Origin: Cryobacterium psychrophilum
GTDB taxonomy: Bacteria; Actinomycetota; Actinomycetes; Actinomycetales; Microbacteriaceae
Assembly: GCF_004365915.1 (NCBI RefSeq)
Contig: NZ_SODI01000001.1
Coordinates: 2,480,001 to 2,544,000 of the forward strand
Length of the DNA stretch: 64,000 nucleotides
Reading direction: 5' to 3'
Shown here: one piece after another, positions 36,254 through 47,402 of the stretch
How the letters are laid out: each line of letters starts with the position of its first letter
Position numbering within the stretch: position 1 is the stretch's first letter
Notes under the pieces: model-generated
What the model saw: only the letters and a program-made list of their open reading frames with translations
Told to the model about the DNA's origin: nothing
Databases searched by the model: none
Program-made: the position numbers and the translations under genes

Positions 36254-37652
36254 ACGCACGGCGGCCGACGCCCGCCCCAGCCTGGTCACACTGCGCCCAC
36301 GCCAGACGAATGCGGCGAGCGAGAACCTGCTCGGGGAGGGATCACGTCCCCGTAACCCGCTGAGCCGGGCCCAGATCGAAACCGTGCTCTCCCGCTCCGT
36401 GGCCGGGATCTCCGTGATCTTCGCGCTACAGAGCATGCCGACGGTGCTGCAGCAGTACGACGAACATCAGGCTGTGGGCGCGGCGGCGATGGCGATAGCC
36501 CTTGGCCTCGCGATCGCGTTCGTGGTCGTGGCGACCGTGTGCAAGGTCTGGGTGCGCGTCAGTACGAGCATCGTCGCGGTGTTCTACCTGATCGCGATCG
36601 CAGTCTGGCCAGTGGCGATCGGGCATGTTCCGGTGGACGTGAGCGACAAACCATGGCTCTGGTATCTCTGCACGGTCGCCACGTCGTGCGCCGCGATCGG
36701 CTTCCGCCTGCGCTGGGCCGCCATCTATACGGTCGTCGCACCGGTCGCGTACGGCGTCGTGCGCATGCACCCCTCCGGGGGCGGAGCCGACCTTTTACTC
36801 GCGTCGCTCGATGTGCTCTACGCCGTGCTGCTCGGGCAGGTGGTGCTCATCATCATCACCATGCTGCGCACCGCGTCGAGCAATGTCGATCTGGCCCAGA
36901 GCAACGCCCTCACGCAATACCTGTACTCGGTACGCCAGCACGCCACCGAGGTTGAGCGCGTCGAGGTGGACTCGATCGTTCACGACAGCGTGCTCGCGAC
37001 GCTTCTGTCGGCCGCTGGCGCGCGCACCGACAAGGGTGCAGAACTGGCAGCCACGATGGCCGCGAACGCCGTCGCCCGTCTGCTGGAAGCCAGCACGGCA
37101 CGGCCCGACGACGAGGCGCTCGTCCCGTTCGCCCGCCTCTGCGAGCGCCTGCGGCATGAGGTTGCGGCGTCCCCTGTCCCGTTTTCGTTCGTCGACCGCA
37201 GCGAACCCAGGTTCACCTTGCCGGAGCAGGTCAGTGAGGCCCTGTTCGCTGCCGCACTGCAGGCCATGGTCAACAGTGTGCAGCACGCTGGCGGAACGGA
37301 GTCCCGCGTGTCACGGGCCCTCGCCCTCACCGCGTCGGCGGCAGACGGGTGTCGCGTCGAGATCGCCGATTCGGGCGTGGGCTTTGACGCCAGCCTCGTG
37401 CCGGAGGAACGGCTCGGGCTGCGCGTCTCGATTCAGGAGCGGGTAGCGAGCGTTGGCGGATTCGTGTGCGTGCGCACGAATGTCGGCCAGGGCACGATCA
37501 TCACACTGAGCTGGCCGCGCCCCGCAGAGCAGCTGCCCATTGAGGTTGAAGCGGCCGCGGGTTTCCCGTCACTCGGTCTGCAGGACGACCCACCTCCGCC
37601 TGCCGTGCAAAACGACCCGGCGCAGCCAGCGGTATCGGGAGACGCCTCATGA
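36246..37652 (+). CDS. Membrane sensor histidine kinase
   Basis: 468 aa from GTG 36246, which overlaps the regulator stop by 8 bases. About six membrane helices in residues 40-215 (for example AAAMAIALGLAIAFVVVATV and VLYAVLLGQVVLIIITMLR), with no extracellular domain of size. A likely phospho-His is in VEVDSIVHDSVLATLLSAAG. The ATPase domain keeps the N-box QAMVNSVQHAGG, G1 VEIADSGVGFD, and G2 GQGTIITLSWP. The tail is Pro-rich. Sensor input is probably within or at the membrane. Its stop overlaps the next gene (ATGA). Confidence 0.87.
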   Translation: MSKRTAADARPSLVTLRPRQTNAASENLLGEGSRPRNPLSRAQIETVLSRSVAGISVIFALQSMPTVLQQYDEHQAVGAAAMAIALGLAIAFVVVATVCKVWVRVSTSIVAVFYLIAIAVWPVAIGHVPVDVSDKPWLWYLCTVATSCAAIGFRLRWAAIYTVVAPVAYGVVRMHPSGGGADLLLASLDVLYAVLLGQVVLIIITMLRTASSNVDLAQSNALTQYLYSVRQHATEVERVEVDSIVHDSVLATLLSAAGARTDKGAELAATMAANAVARLLEASTARPDDEALVPFARLCERLRHEVAASPVPFSFVDRSEPRFTLPEQVSEALFAAALQAMVNSVQHAGGTESRVSRALALTASAADGCRVEIADSGVGFDASLVPEERLGLRVSIQERVASVGGFVCVRTNVGQGTIITLSWPRPAEQLPIEVEAAAGFPSLGLQDDPPPPAVQNDPAQPAVSGDAS

Positions 37653-38683
37653 TGAGCCATTCTCGCCCGCTCATCCTCGGGCTGGCCGCCCTCTTCTCCG
37701 GCTATCACATTCTGCTCGGGATTTATTCGATCAACGTGCCGCGGTCTGCGGCGCCCATTATCGCGGCGATGATGCTGTATGGCGTGGCGAGTATTGCGAG
37801 CCTGTGGCCGACGAGCCCGACGAGGATGTCACTGGGCCTCGCGCTTTTCAACGTGGCTGTGTGTGGGGCGCTGCCGCTCGTCGTGGGCAGTCAGCTCGAT
37901 GGGTCCCTCAATAATGGTTACGCCACGTGGTACGTGGCAGCGGTGGGCACCCTGCTGACGATCACGGCCACCCGCAAGCGGCCGCTCCTGGCCTGGATAG
38001 GGGCCGGTGTGCTCGTGGTGCACACGGTGCTCTGGGCCGGCCCGGGGGCTCTCGGATCGATGGGCGTGATCGGAAGCGTTGTCTGGGTCGCCGCGGCGGC
38101 ACTGTTGTCGCGGGCCCTGGCGAAGGCGGCTCGGGATGCCCAGCAATTCTCCCGAGCCGAAAGGGAAGCCGCCCGCTGGCAGGCCGCCCAGGAGGCACAC
38201 CTCGACGAGCGCCAGGTGCGACTCAGGGTCACCAACCGGCTCGCCCTCGACATGCTGCACCGTATCGTGCAGCGCGGCGGCATGCTTGACGAGGAGCAGC
38301 GCCAGGAGTGCCGCTACCTCGAGGCGGCGATTCGCGACGAGATTCGTGGGCGACGCCTGCTCAACGACGCCGTGCGTGAGCAAGTCATGCTGGCCCGTCG
38401 GAGGGGCGCCATCGTGACGCTGCTCGATGAGGGGGCCATGGACGACGTCGGGGGCGACGAACTCGAGCGGGTGCTCAATCGCCTCGCCGCGGCGATAGCC
38501 GGCACCTCAGCCGACAAGATCATCGTGCGCACCGCTGCGGATGGGTCGGACACCGCCGTCACCGTGGTGGGCCTTCGCAACCCCAATCCCACGCACGCGC
38601 ACTTCGGGGAAGACGACACCGACGACGAGGTCGACCTCTGGCTGGAGATTCCCCGGTCGACCGCAGCGCTGCATCGGCCCTGA
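37649..38683 (+). CDS. Membrane protein with degenerate kinase-like cytoplasmic part
   Basis: 344 aa. Five or six membrane helices in residues 1-165, then a charged helical segment (AREAARWQAAQEAHLDERQV-like region) and RLALDMLHRIVQRGGML, which has the place of a dimerisation/phosphotransfer helix. The C-terminal part (ELERVLNRLAAAIAGTSADKI) resembles the start of a kinase ATPase domain, but no N-box Asn or G boxes can be seen. I infer a catalytically dead partner of the kinase, not a known family. Coupled to it by an ATGA overlap and followed by a terminator. Confidence 0.7.
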   Translation: MMSHSRPLILGLAALFSGYHILLGIYSINVPRSAAPIIAAMMLYGVASIASLWPTSPTRMSLGLALFNVAVCGALPLVVGSQLDGSLNNGYATWYVAAVGTLLTITATRKRPLLAWIGAGVLVVHTVLWAGPGALGSMGVIGSVVWVAAAALLSRALAKAARDAQQFSRAEREAARWQAAQEAHLDERQVRLRVTNRLALDMLHRIVQRGGMLDEEQRQECRYLEAAIRDEIRGRRLLNDAVREQVMLARRRGAIVTLLDEGAMDDVGGDELERVLNRLAAAIAGTSADKIIVRTAADGSDTAVTVVGLRNPNPTHAHFGEDDTDDEVDLWLEIPRSTAALHRP

Positions 38684-38702
38684 CCGAAACGTGCGGGAAT
38701 GC

Positions 38703-38732
38703 GAAAGGGACCAGCCGAGGCCGGTCCCTTTC
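38703..38732. terminator. Terminator after the signalling operon
   Basis: Perfect 10-bp arms GAAAGGGACC (38703-38712) and GGTCCCTTTC (38723-38732), 20 bp after the stop of the third gene. The rest of the gap to 38907 is lower in GC and shows no gene; it may also serve the convergent accE transcript. Confidence 0.8.
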
Positions 38733-38907
38733 AACATTCCGAGCAGAGGTGGCAACCCGAATGCCACCGTACTCGCCCCCACATTCTCGCCTCAATACCC
38801 TAGTCGGCGAAAACGCGGTGGTGTGACTCTTTGAGCAACACCGAGCAATTACTATTGTGTACTTTCGAAAAGAAATGCACAGTCGGCATTTAGGGGGACA
38901 GTGCCGG

Positions 38908-39192
38908 TCACCCGGAAAAACTGCGCCAGCGGCCCGGTCCTGGAGTGATCGGCGTGCGAATGGATCGCTGGTCCATCTGCCAGGCGCTCTGGCCGTGACC
39001 CGGTGCGGTGCGACGTTCGTCCGATTCCTCACGCAGCAGGCCGCGCAGGAGCGCGATCACCGCCGAGGCTTCGGCGGCAGTGACGCCCTGGGTGATGAAA
39101 ACGATCTCCGACGGGTCGAACTCCGACGCGGGCGGCGCTGTCTGCGCCGGTTCGCGGGAACTCATGCCGTTTGCTGACTGTGTGTGTGTCAT
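38908..39192 (-). CDS. accE: Acyl-CoA carboxylase epsilon subunit
   Basis: 94 aa. Small AccE-type protein: a variable N-terminus, then ITQGVTAAEASAVIALLRGLL, and the C-terminal tail SAWQMDQRSIRTPITPGPGRW typical of the family. Established: epsilon subunits stabilise AccA3-AccD complexes in actinobacteria. Six bases after the accD stop on the same strand. The start lies in a run of CA dinucleotides; the second Met at residue 10 is an alternative. Confidence 0.85.
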   Translation of the reverse strand: MTHTQSANGMSSREPAQTAPPASEFDPSEIVFITQGVTAAEASAVIALLRGLLREESDERRTAPGHGQSAWQMDQRSIRTPITPGPGRWRSFSG

Positions 39193-39198
39193 GGCGCC

Positions 39199-40803
<1,605 letters not shown>

Positions 40804-40868
40804 GCGTTTTACTCTACCGGCCAGCCCCGTTAGCCGAGCGTTGACGATTCTGAACAAAGAACCGCGGT

Positions 40869-40977
40869 TTCGCTGGTTGGTTCCGACCCCTCGCTCGCCA
40901 ATTGCGGAGTTTCGCGCCAAACGCGCCCCCAAACACGTGCCGGCGGGTGGTTTCGGGAGAATATCCTGAACTAGCGA
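40869..40977. repeat. Possible degenerate copy D of the palindromic element
   Basis: The right end AATATCCTGAACTAGCGAC matches the terminal repeat of copies A and B with a few changes. The left end (TCGCTGGTTGGTTCC) is only weakly similar. It sits in the 225-bp divergent gap between accD and birA. Only the right half is persuasive. Confidence 0.4.
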
Positions 40978-41028
40978 CGCGGAAAGCCACACAGCTGATC
41001 TCTTCTCGCCACAAGCTAAGGAGTGCGC

Positions 41029-41886
41029 ATGGAATTTCCGCTCAGCCAATCGGTTGTCGCCCGCTTCGAGTTTCTCGCCGAGGCCGGGTCAACCAACGAC
41101 GTTCTGGTCGAGCACGCCGGGGGAGCGGATGCCGCCGACTGGCCCGACCTCTCGGTGGTGGTCACCGACAACCAGACTCGTGGCCGCGGCCGGCTGGGGC
41201 GCACCTGGCTCGCTCCGACAGGAAAGTCGCTCGCCATCTCGGTGTTGCTGCGTCCCCGGCTTCCTGGTGGCGTTGCCCTGCCGCCGCATCGTCTCGGCTG
41301 GTTCCCGCTGCTCGCCGGGGCGGCCATGACCAAGGCCGTGCGCGACAGTGTGTACGCGGGCGTCGCAGCCCACGGGAAAGGCACCGACGCTTTGCCGGAG
41401 GAGCAGCCGCCCCGCCACGAGGTAGCGCTCAAATGGCCCAATGACGTGCTCATCGACGGCTACAAGGTGTCCGGTGTCCTGAGCGAGCTGCTGCCCGACG
41501 CGCGCGGTGTGGTCATCGGAACCGGCCTCAACCTCTCACTCTCCGAGCACGACCTGCCCACGCTCACCTCCACGTCCCTGCTTCTGGTGACGGGCACGCC
41601 GCCGATCATGGACGTGGTGCTGGCCAGCTACCTCACGCATTTCACCGCGCTGTACCGTGCGTTTCTCGCGGCGAACGGTGATCCGCAGGCGAGCGGCCTG
41701 CATGACACCGTGAACGAACTGTGCGGAACCCTCGGTTCGACTGTGCGCGTGGAGCTGCCCGGAGGAACCGACATCATCGGAACCGCCCAGCGGATCGATG
41801 ACGACGGTCGCCTCGTGGTGCAGAACCATGCGGATGATGAAGTTCAGGCTGTCGCCGCCGGCGATGTCACCCACCTGAGGTATTAA
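41029..41886 (+). CDS. birA: Biotin--[biotin carboxyl-carrier protein] ligase
   Basis: 285 aa from ATG 41029, with TAAGGAG at good spacing; a GTG at 41023 is too close to the ribosome site. Catalytic loop [20 protein letters not shown] and [20 protein letters not shown] are clear. There is no N-terminal helix-turn-helix, so this is the non-repressor form. It would biotinylate AccA3. Divergent from accD. Confidence 0.95.
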   Translation: MEFPLSQSVVARFEFLAEAGSTNDVLVEHAGGADAADWPDLSVVVTDNQTRGRGRLGRTWLAPTGKSLAISVLLRPRLPGGVALPPHRLGWFPLLAGAAMTKAVRDSVYAGVAAHGKGTDALPEEQPPRHEVALKWPNDVLIDGYKVSGVLSELLPDARGVVIGTGLNLSLSEHDLPTLTSTSLLLVTGTPPIMDVVLASYLTHFTALYRAFLAANGDPQASGLHDTVNELCGTLGSTVRVELPGGTDIIGTAQRIDDDGRLVVQNHADDEVQAVAAGDVTHLRY

Positions 41887-41893
41887 TAGATAT

Positions 41894-42460
41894 ATGGGCA
41901 AGAAGAAGACCGCCGCCGCCGCACCGATAACCGCTCACGCTGCACTGCCGGAACGCGTTGTGGCGCGGGTGCGTCCGCACGCGCGCGTGCTTTTCTGGCC
42001 CACCGTGCTGCTCTTCATCATGTGTGGCGCTACGGGGTACTACGCGGGCAACCTGCCCGAGCCGTGGCAGAACTCCATGCTTATCGTCGCCGCCGTGCTG
42101 CTGGCTGTGGTGGGCTGGCTGCTGCCGCTCGCGTTCTGGCTCACTCACCGTTACACGATCACGACCCGGCGCATCATCTTTCGCCGGGGCTTCTTCGTGC
42201 GCACGCGTCAAGAACTCGTGCACAGCCGCGGTTATGAGGTGACCGTTCGCCAGACCTGGCTGCAATCGTTGTGGCGGTCGGGCACGGTCAGCATCAATAC
42301 CGGCCTCGAGCATCCGCTGCTGGCGAAAGACATTCCCAACGCTGAGCTCGTGCAGCAGGTGCTCCACGACCTCATGCACGAATCGCGCAGCATGATCGGA
42401 ACAAGTCGTCAGGAACAGTGGGCACTCGCGCCCGAGACCAGCGGCTGGGGTCGAGGGTAG
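41894..42460 (+). CDS. bPH-domain membrane protein (YdbS-like)
   Basis: 188 aa. Two membrane helices (LFWPTVLLFIMCGATGYYA and LIVAAVLLAVVGWLLPLAFW) precede a bacterial PH domain starting HRYTITTRRIIFRRGFFVRT. The sequence DVSLEH-type ending appears as VSINTGLEHPLLAKDIPNAE. Function of the family is not established; some are linked to cell-envelope stress. Lies 8 bp after birA. Confidence 0.82.
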   Translation: MGKKKTAAAAPITAHAALPERVVARVRPHARVLFWPTVLLFIMCGATGYYAGNLPEPWQNSMLIVAAVLLAVVGWLLPLAFWLTHRYTITTRRIIFRRGFFVRTRQELVHSRGYEVTVRQTWLQSLWRSGTVSINTGLEHPLLAKDIPNAELVQQVLHDLMHESRSMIGTSRQEQWALAPETSGWGRG

Positions 42461-42476
42461 CCAGCGGTTCCGACGA

Positions 42477-43046
42477 CTAATTCGTCCGGGGTGCCTTGCG
42501 GCGAACGGCGTGCAGCTCCAGAGCGTCGAGCTCCAGGGGAGTGGGCCCCGATGCAGCCAGGTCGGACTCAAGCCCGTCCAGGGCTCCGCGTCGGCTGGGT
42601 GAAAACACCCAGTAGCGGTACAGCACGAAGCGAAAGATGGATCCGAGCGCAAGACCGATCACGTTCGAGGAGATGTTGTCGGCCATGACGCTCGTGTAGC
42701 CGAGCACGTAGTGGCTCATCCACAGGCAGGCGAGGCCGATCCCCATGCCCGCGAGGCTCACGGCCAGGAATTCGAGGCCTTCGCGCAGGGCGCGGCTCTG
42801 CCGGTGTTCGCCGAAGGTCCAGTAGCGGTTGCCGATCCAGTTGGCGATGATCGCCAACGAGGTGGAGACAATTTTGGCGTAGATCGGGCCGGCATGGATG
42901 TTCTCCGGTGTGAAGACGGTCGTGCGCAGCAGCAGGAAGACGCTCATGTCGACGACAAAACCGACGAGTCCGACCGCGCCAAACTTACCGACCTGAGTCG
43001 TGAGACTCAGGAGGCGGCTACGGTTGATCGAGACTGTCACACGCAT
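42477..43046 (-). CDS. GtrA-family membrane protein
   Basis: 189 aa from ATG 43046 (a TTG at 43082 is upstream). Four membrane helices: VGKFGAVGLVGFVVDMSVFL, AKIVSTSLAIIANWIGNRYW, FLAVSLAGMGIGLACLW, and NVIGLALGSIFRFVLYRYWVF. Motif ANWIGNRYWTF is the GtrA signature. Established: GtrA proteins help move lipid-linked sugars or carry polyprenyl-sugar across the membrane. Divergent from purK, convergent with the bPH gene. Confidence 0.9.
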   Translation of the reverse strand: MRVTVSINRSRLLSLTTQVGKFGAVGLVGFVVDMSVFLLLRTTVFTPENIHAGPIYAKIVSTSLAIIANWIGNRYWTFGEHRQSRALREGLEFLAVSLAGMGIGLACLWMSHYVLGYTSVMADNISSNVIGLALGSIFRFVLYRYWVFSPSRRGALDGLESDLAASGPTPLELDALELHAVRRKAPRTN

Positions 43047-43169
43047 CCGTCCGTCGATCGTAAAATTACAGTCGCTGTGCAAGCAGCTCGCAGTCTATGT
43101 CGAGCGCGATTGCGCAACCTGAGAAGTAACCTGTTTATCTGAGCGTCTGCACAAAGGAATGGTGAACAC

Positions 43170-44306
43170 ATGGCTTTGACCGTTGGTGTGATTGGCGGTG
43201 GCCAGCTGGCCCGAATGATGATTCCCGCTGCCGTGGCGCTGGGGATCGACCTGCGGGTGCTCGCCGAGCACGAGGGCATGTCCGCCGCACTGGCTGCGAC
43301 CGGCGTGGGCGACTACCGCGACCTTGACACGGTGGTGGCCTTTGCTGACACCGTCGACGTGATCACCTTCGACCACGAGCACGTTCCGCAGGAGATTCTG
43401 CGCGAGCTCGTGCGGCGCGGAGTTCCGGTGCATCCGGGCCCCGACGCCCTCCTCTACGCGCAGGACAAACTGCTGATGCGGGAACGACTCACCGAGCTGG
43501 GGCTCCCTGTTCCTGACTGGGCTCGGATCGAGAACTCCGAGCAACTCGGCGCTTTTCTCGCCGAGCACGGCGGCCGGGCCGTGGTGAAGACCGCTCGCGG
43601 TGGATACGACGGCAAGGGTGTGCGCGTAGTGGCGCACGAACACGAGGCCGACGACTGGTTCGCCGCGCTCGCCGAAGACGCCAACGGTGGCGCGCTGCTC
43701 GTGGAAGAACTCGTGGAATTTCGTCGTGAGCTCGCCCAGGTGGTGGCGCGCCGCCCCTCCGGAGAGACCGCGCTCTGGCCGGTCGTCGAGACGGTGCAAC
43801 GCGGGGGAGTGTGCGCCGAGGTCATCGCCCCGGCCCCCAGCTCGGTCGGACGCGTCGCCGACGTGGCCGCCGATATCGCCGTCGCCGTTGCCGAGGGCAT
43901 CGGTGTCACGGGCGTGCTCGCTGTGGAACTCTTCGAGACAACGGATGACCGTTTGCTTGTGAACGAGCTGGCCATGCGTCCTCATAACAGCGGCCACTGG
44001 TCCATTGACGGGGCAACGACGAGCCAGTTCGAGCAGCATCTGCGTGCCGTGCTCGACCTGCCGCTGGGTGCGACGAGGGCCAGGGACACCTGGTCGGTCA
44101 TGGTGAACGTTTTTGGGGGACCAGCCGACGGCACTCTTGGCGACCGGTACGGTCAGGCCCTCGCGGCGCATCCGATGGTCAAAGTGCACAACTACGGCAA
44201 GGCGAGCCGCCCCGGTCGCAAGGTGGGGCACGTGACGACCGGCGGCGAGGATCTCGACGACGTCATGTACCGTGCGCGCGCCACTGCGGCGTTCTTGCAG
44301 GACTGA
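43170..44306 (+). CDS. purK: N5-carboxyaminoimidazole ribonucleotide synthase
   Basis: 378 aa ATP-grasp enzyme that makes N5-CAIR in purine synthesis. N-terminal [19 protein letters not shown], the ATP site [17 protein letters not shown], and [18 protein letters not shown] near the C-terminus. ATG 43170 starts [16 protein letters not shown]. Next gene is purE, which uses the product. Confidence 0.95.
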   Translation: MALTVGVIGGGQLARMMIPAAVALGIDLRVLAEHEGMSAALAATGVGDYRDLDTVVAFADTVDVITFDHEHVPQEILRELVRRGVPVHPGPDALLYAQDKLLMRERLTELGLPVPDWARIENSEQLGAFLAEHGGRAVVKTARGGYDGKGVRVVAHEHEADDWFAALAEDANGGALLVEELVEFRRELAQVVARRPSGETALWPVVETVQRGGVCAEVIAPAPSSVGRVADVAADIAVAVAEGIGVTGVLAVELFETTDDRLLVNELAMRPHNSGHWSIDGATTSQFEQHLRAVLDLPLGATRARDTWSVMVNVFGGPADGTLGDRYGQALAAHPMVKVHNYGKASRPGRKVGHVTTGGEDLDDVMYRARATAAFLQD

Positions 44307-44323
44307 GTCATAAGATCGTCTCC

Positions 44324-44869
44324 GTGCTAGACAACTCCGCGTCAGACCTGCCCGCGACCGCTGTTCCCACCTCTTCGGCGCCCCCACTCGTGGGCGTGGT
44401 GATGGGCTCTGACTCGGACTTCACCGTGATGAGTGCCGCCGTGCAGGTGCTGCGTGACTTCGGCGTGCCCTGCGAGGTTCAGGTCGTGTCGGCGCACCGC
44501 ACGCCACACGAGATGATCGCCTATGGAGAGACCGCTCACGAGCGTGGCCTCCGCGTGATCATTGCCGGTGCCGGTGGGGCCGCGCACCTGCCCGGAATGC
44601 TCGCCTCCGTGACGACGCTGCCCGTTGTGGGCGTTCCCGTGCCGCTCGGGCTGCTCGACGGCATGGACTCGCTGCTCTCCATTGTGCAGATGCCGGCCGG
44701 CGTGCCGGTGGCGACCGTGTCTATCGGGGGCGCGCGCAACGCCGGGCTGTTGGCGGTGAAAATCCTCGCCACGAGCGACGACTCGCTGCGGGTCAAGCTG
44801 GAGGAGTTCATTCGCGGCCTCGGCGAGCAGGCCAAGCAGAAGAACCGCGACTTGCAGGCGCGCCTATGA
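44324..44869 (+). CDS. purE: N5-carboxyaminoimidazole ribonucleotide mutase
   Basis: 181 aa from GTG 44324; about 20 residues precede the conserved fold. Active-site motifs [35 protein letters not shown] and [20 protein letters not shown]. Moves the carboxyl group on the AIR ring. Stop overlaps the LCP start (ATGA), linking purine synthesis and cell-wall attachment genes in one unit. Confidence 0.95.
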   Translation: MLDNSASDLPATAVPTSSAPPLVGVVMGSDSDFTVMSAAVQVLRDFGVPCEVQVVSAHRTPHEMIAYGETAHERGLRVIIAGAGGAAHLPGMLASVTTLPVVGVPVPLGLLDGMDSLLSIVQMPAGVPVATVSIGGARNAGLLAVKILATSDDSLRVKLEEFIRGLGEQAKQKNRDLQARL

Positions 44870-46224
44870 GCCAAATAACGAACCCTATTCGTTACCCGGA
44901 CGCCGGGTCGACACAGACAATGACCAAACGGGCCTGGTGGCTCGTTGTACTCAACGTGGCCCTGCCCGGCTCGGTGCAGGTGCTCGCCGGTAATCGCCGC
45001 CTCGGCCGATTCGGTCTCGGTGCCACGATCGCCTTCGCCCTGCTCGCCGCGGTGACGGTGGCCGTGTATGTGCTGTGGCCGGAGATTTTTCTCACGATTT
45101 TCACCAACACCTACGGTCTCTGGGCGGCGGCCCTCGCCCTCGCGTTCTACGGCGTGGTGTGGCTGATACTCACGCTCGACACCTTGCGACTCGTGCGGCT
45201 GGTGCGCGCCGGACCAAGAGCACGACCGACTATTGCGCTGCTGACGACCGCCGTGATGGTGCTCGTGAGCGGCACAGCGGGGTATGGCGCGTATGTCGCC
45301 ATGACCGCCAGCGGGTTTCTCTCCTCGGTGTTCGTCGCCGGGCCCACGGAGCCGCCCATCGACGGCCGGTACAACGTGCTGCTGCTTGGTGGCGATGCCG
45401 GGGCCGACCGCGACGGGCTCCGCCCCGACAGCATCTCGGTGGTCAGCGTTGACGCGACGACCGGCCAGGCGACGACGATCAGCCTGCCGCGCAACCTGCA
45501 GAACGTGCCGTTCTCCGCCGGGTCGGCGCTCGGCGAACTGTACCCGGAGGGATACGGTGCCATTGACGGCTGTGACACGGATGCCTGCCAGTTCAACTCC
45601 ATTTATACCGAAGCGGAGGTGAAGCGGTCATTCCTGTACCCCGACGCCGCCGCCCAGGGGAGTAGCCCCGGTATCCAGGCGACGATTGAGGCGGCGCAGG
45701 GCATCACCGGGTTGACGATCCAGTACTTTGTGCTGATTGACATGCAGGGTTTCTCCGACCTGATCGACGCGCTCGGCGGGATCGATATCGACGTGCAGAA
45801 CCGGGTACCGGTACACACCGATGAGACCTTCACGAAGGTGTTGTTCTGGTTCGAGCCGGGCGAGCAGCACATGGACGGGTATCACGCGCTGTGGTTTGCC
45901 CGCTCCCGGCACGGCACGAGCGATTACGATCGCATGCAGCGCCAGACGCAGATGCAGGAGGCGTTGCTCGCCCAGGCGAACCCGGCGAACGTTCTGACGA
46001 AATTCCAGGCCGTGGCGAAGGCCGGCAAACAGGTGGTGAAAACGGATGTCCCGCAGGGCATGCTGGGGTACTTCGTGAATCTGGCGGCGAAGACGAAGAC
46101 CCTGCCGATCAACGCGGTCCCGCTCATCCCGGAGAACGGGGTGGACCCCGAGAACCCCGACTACGCCGCCATCAAGGTTCTCATCGACGCTGCGCTGGCC
46201 CCGGTGCCCACTCCCACGCCGTAG
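44866..46224 (+). CDS. LytR-CpsA-Psr family cell-wall glycopolymer ligase
   Basis: 452 aa. Four hydrophobic segments in residues 20-155, more than the single helix of many LCP proteins, then the extracellular LCP domain: [20 protein letters not shown] (substrate Arg/Asp), [13 protein letters not shown], and [20 protein letters not shown]. Established: these enzymes join polyprenyl-linked glycopolymers to peptidoglycan or related wall acceptors. A role in attaching the rhamnose-containing glycan encoded downstream is inferred. Ends with PVPTPTP. Coupled to purE. Confidence 0.92.
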   Translation: MSQITNPIRYPDAGSTQTMTKRAWWLVVLNVALPGSVQVLAGNRRLGRFGLGATIAFALLAAVTVAVYVLWPEIFLTIFTNTYGLWAAALALAFYGVVWLILTLDTLRLVRLVRAGPRARPTIALLTTAVMVLVSGTAGYGAYVAMTASGFLSSVFVAGPTEPPIDGRYNVLLLGGDAGADRDGLRPDSISVVSVDATTGQATTISLPRNLQNVPFSAGSALGELYPEGYGAIDGCDTDACQFNSIYTEAEVKRSFLYPDAAAQGSSPGIQATIEAAQGITGLTIQYFVLIDMQGFSDLIDALGGIDIDVQNRVPVHTDETFTKVLFWFEPGEQHMDGYHALWFARSRHGTSDYDRMQRQTQMQEALLAQANPANVLTKFQAVAKAGKQVVKTDVPQGMLGYFVNLAAKTKTLPINAVPLIPENGVDPENPDYAAIKVLIDAALAPVPTPTP

Positions 46225-46259
46225 CAGCCGGTGGGGGCGGTCGCGGGGTGGTCGGGCGC

Positions 46260-47402
46260 TTACAGGTCCGCGTGTAGCTGCCAGACGAGTTCGGCGGAGT
46301 CTCGCCAGCTGAACGCCTTGGCGCGGTCGCTGCCGTAGATGCGCAGGCGCTGCTCCAGCTCGGTCTCGGTCAGTACCCGCGACAACGCCGCAGCCAACCG
46401 CTCCGAGTATCCCTCGGCATCCGCTCTCGCCACGACCAACCCGGCATCGCCGGCCGCCTCGACGAGCGCGGGGGCGTCGGAGTGCACGACGGGTGTCCCC
46501 AGGTGGAACGCCTCAATGATGGGCAGCGCGAAACCCTCCTCCAGGCTCGGGTACACGAAGACGGCGGCGCGAGCAATGACAATCGCGAGATCCTCATCGC
46601 TGAGTCCCGACACTGCCCGCACCCGGCCGGGCTCGAGCCCCGCCTCGTCGGCGACCGACGCGATGTCGAGTTCGCCCCACGAGTCCGGGCCGATCACGAC
46701 CAGCGGCAGGTCCGGCGCTCCGGGGAGTCCCAGCGCCGTAATCAGCGCGGTGATGCCCTTGCGCGGGTCGAGCGTTCCCGTCGCTGCAATGTACGCCGAC
46801 GGAAGCCCCAAGGCGGCCACGCGGCCGGACACGAGTGAGCCCGAGGGAAGAACCAGTCCGCTGCCCACCGCGCTGCCAATCACGCGCACGCGGTCGCCGA
46901 AGTCCATGATCTCGGTGAGCTGGGTGGCGACGGCATGGCTCGGCACCACGATGGCGTCGGCGTACTTGCGGGCACGCTTCGCCATGGTCTTCGTCCATGC
47001 CACCGTCGTGGGTGTGAGCGACTCCGGATGCGTCCAGGCCATCACGTCGTGAATGGTCACGGCCACCTGCGTGCCGTCGCTCAGCCGGTCGTGGCGACGC
47101 AGCGGCGCGAGCAGCGACGGCGCATGGATCATGCCAGAGCCGGATGACGCTGTCACGCCCAGGCTCCACGCCACGGCGAGTTCCCGCCGCGCGAGCGTGG
47201 TCTTCGTGAGCGAGACCAGGCCGGGCAGCGCGGCCTCGATCTTCTCGTACTGGTCGACGGGGGACGACGAGACAATGCCCTGCACCTCGCACCCGGCCGG
47301 TGCCGTCTCGATGAGCGCGCGGGTCAGTTCCTCGGTATAGCGGCCGACGCTACCGGGAACGGGCGCGACCATCTGATCGACGACAACACGGAGGGTGATC
47401 AT
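46260..47402 (-). CDS. GT4-family glycosyltransferase
   Basis: 380 aa from ATG 47402, which overlaps the rmlD stop as ATGA; a longer open frame to 47453 has no family similarity. GT-B fold: ITLRVVVDQMVAPVPGSVGRY at the start, TGTLDPRKGITALITALGLP in the donor domain, and EX7E in SLEEGFALPIIEAFHLGTPVV. The pattern is near rhamnosyl- or mannosyltransferases of wall glycans. Likely co-transcribed with rmlB-rmlD, so dTDP-rhamnose is a plausible donor. Confidence 0.87.
   Translation of the reverse strand: MITLRVVVDQMVAPVPGSVGRYTEELTRALIETAPAGCEVQGIVSSSPVDQYEKIEAALPGLVSLTKTTLARRELAVAWSLGVTASSGSGMIHAPSLLAPLRRHDRLSDGTQVAVTIHDVMAWTHPESLTPTTVAWTKTMAKRARKYADAIVVPSHAVATQLTEIMDFGDRVRVIGSAVGSGLVLPSGSLVSGRVAALGLPSAYIAATGTLDPRKGITALITALGLPGAPDLPLVVIGPDSWGELDIASVADEAGLEPGRVRAVSGLSDEDLAIVIARAAVFVYPSLEEGFALPIIEAFHLGTPVVHSDAPALVEAAGDAGLVVARADAEGYSERLAAALSRVLTETELEQRLRIYGSDRAKAFSWRDSAELVWQLHADL

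Noticed and set aside
40804..41049. N-terminal extension of accD
   Set aside because: It overlaps the birA start region and the degenerate repeat; family similarity begins just after the GTG at 40803.
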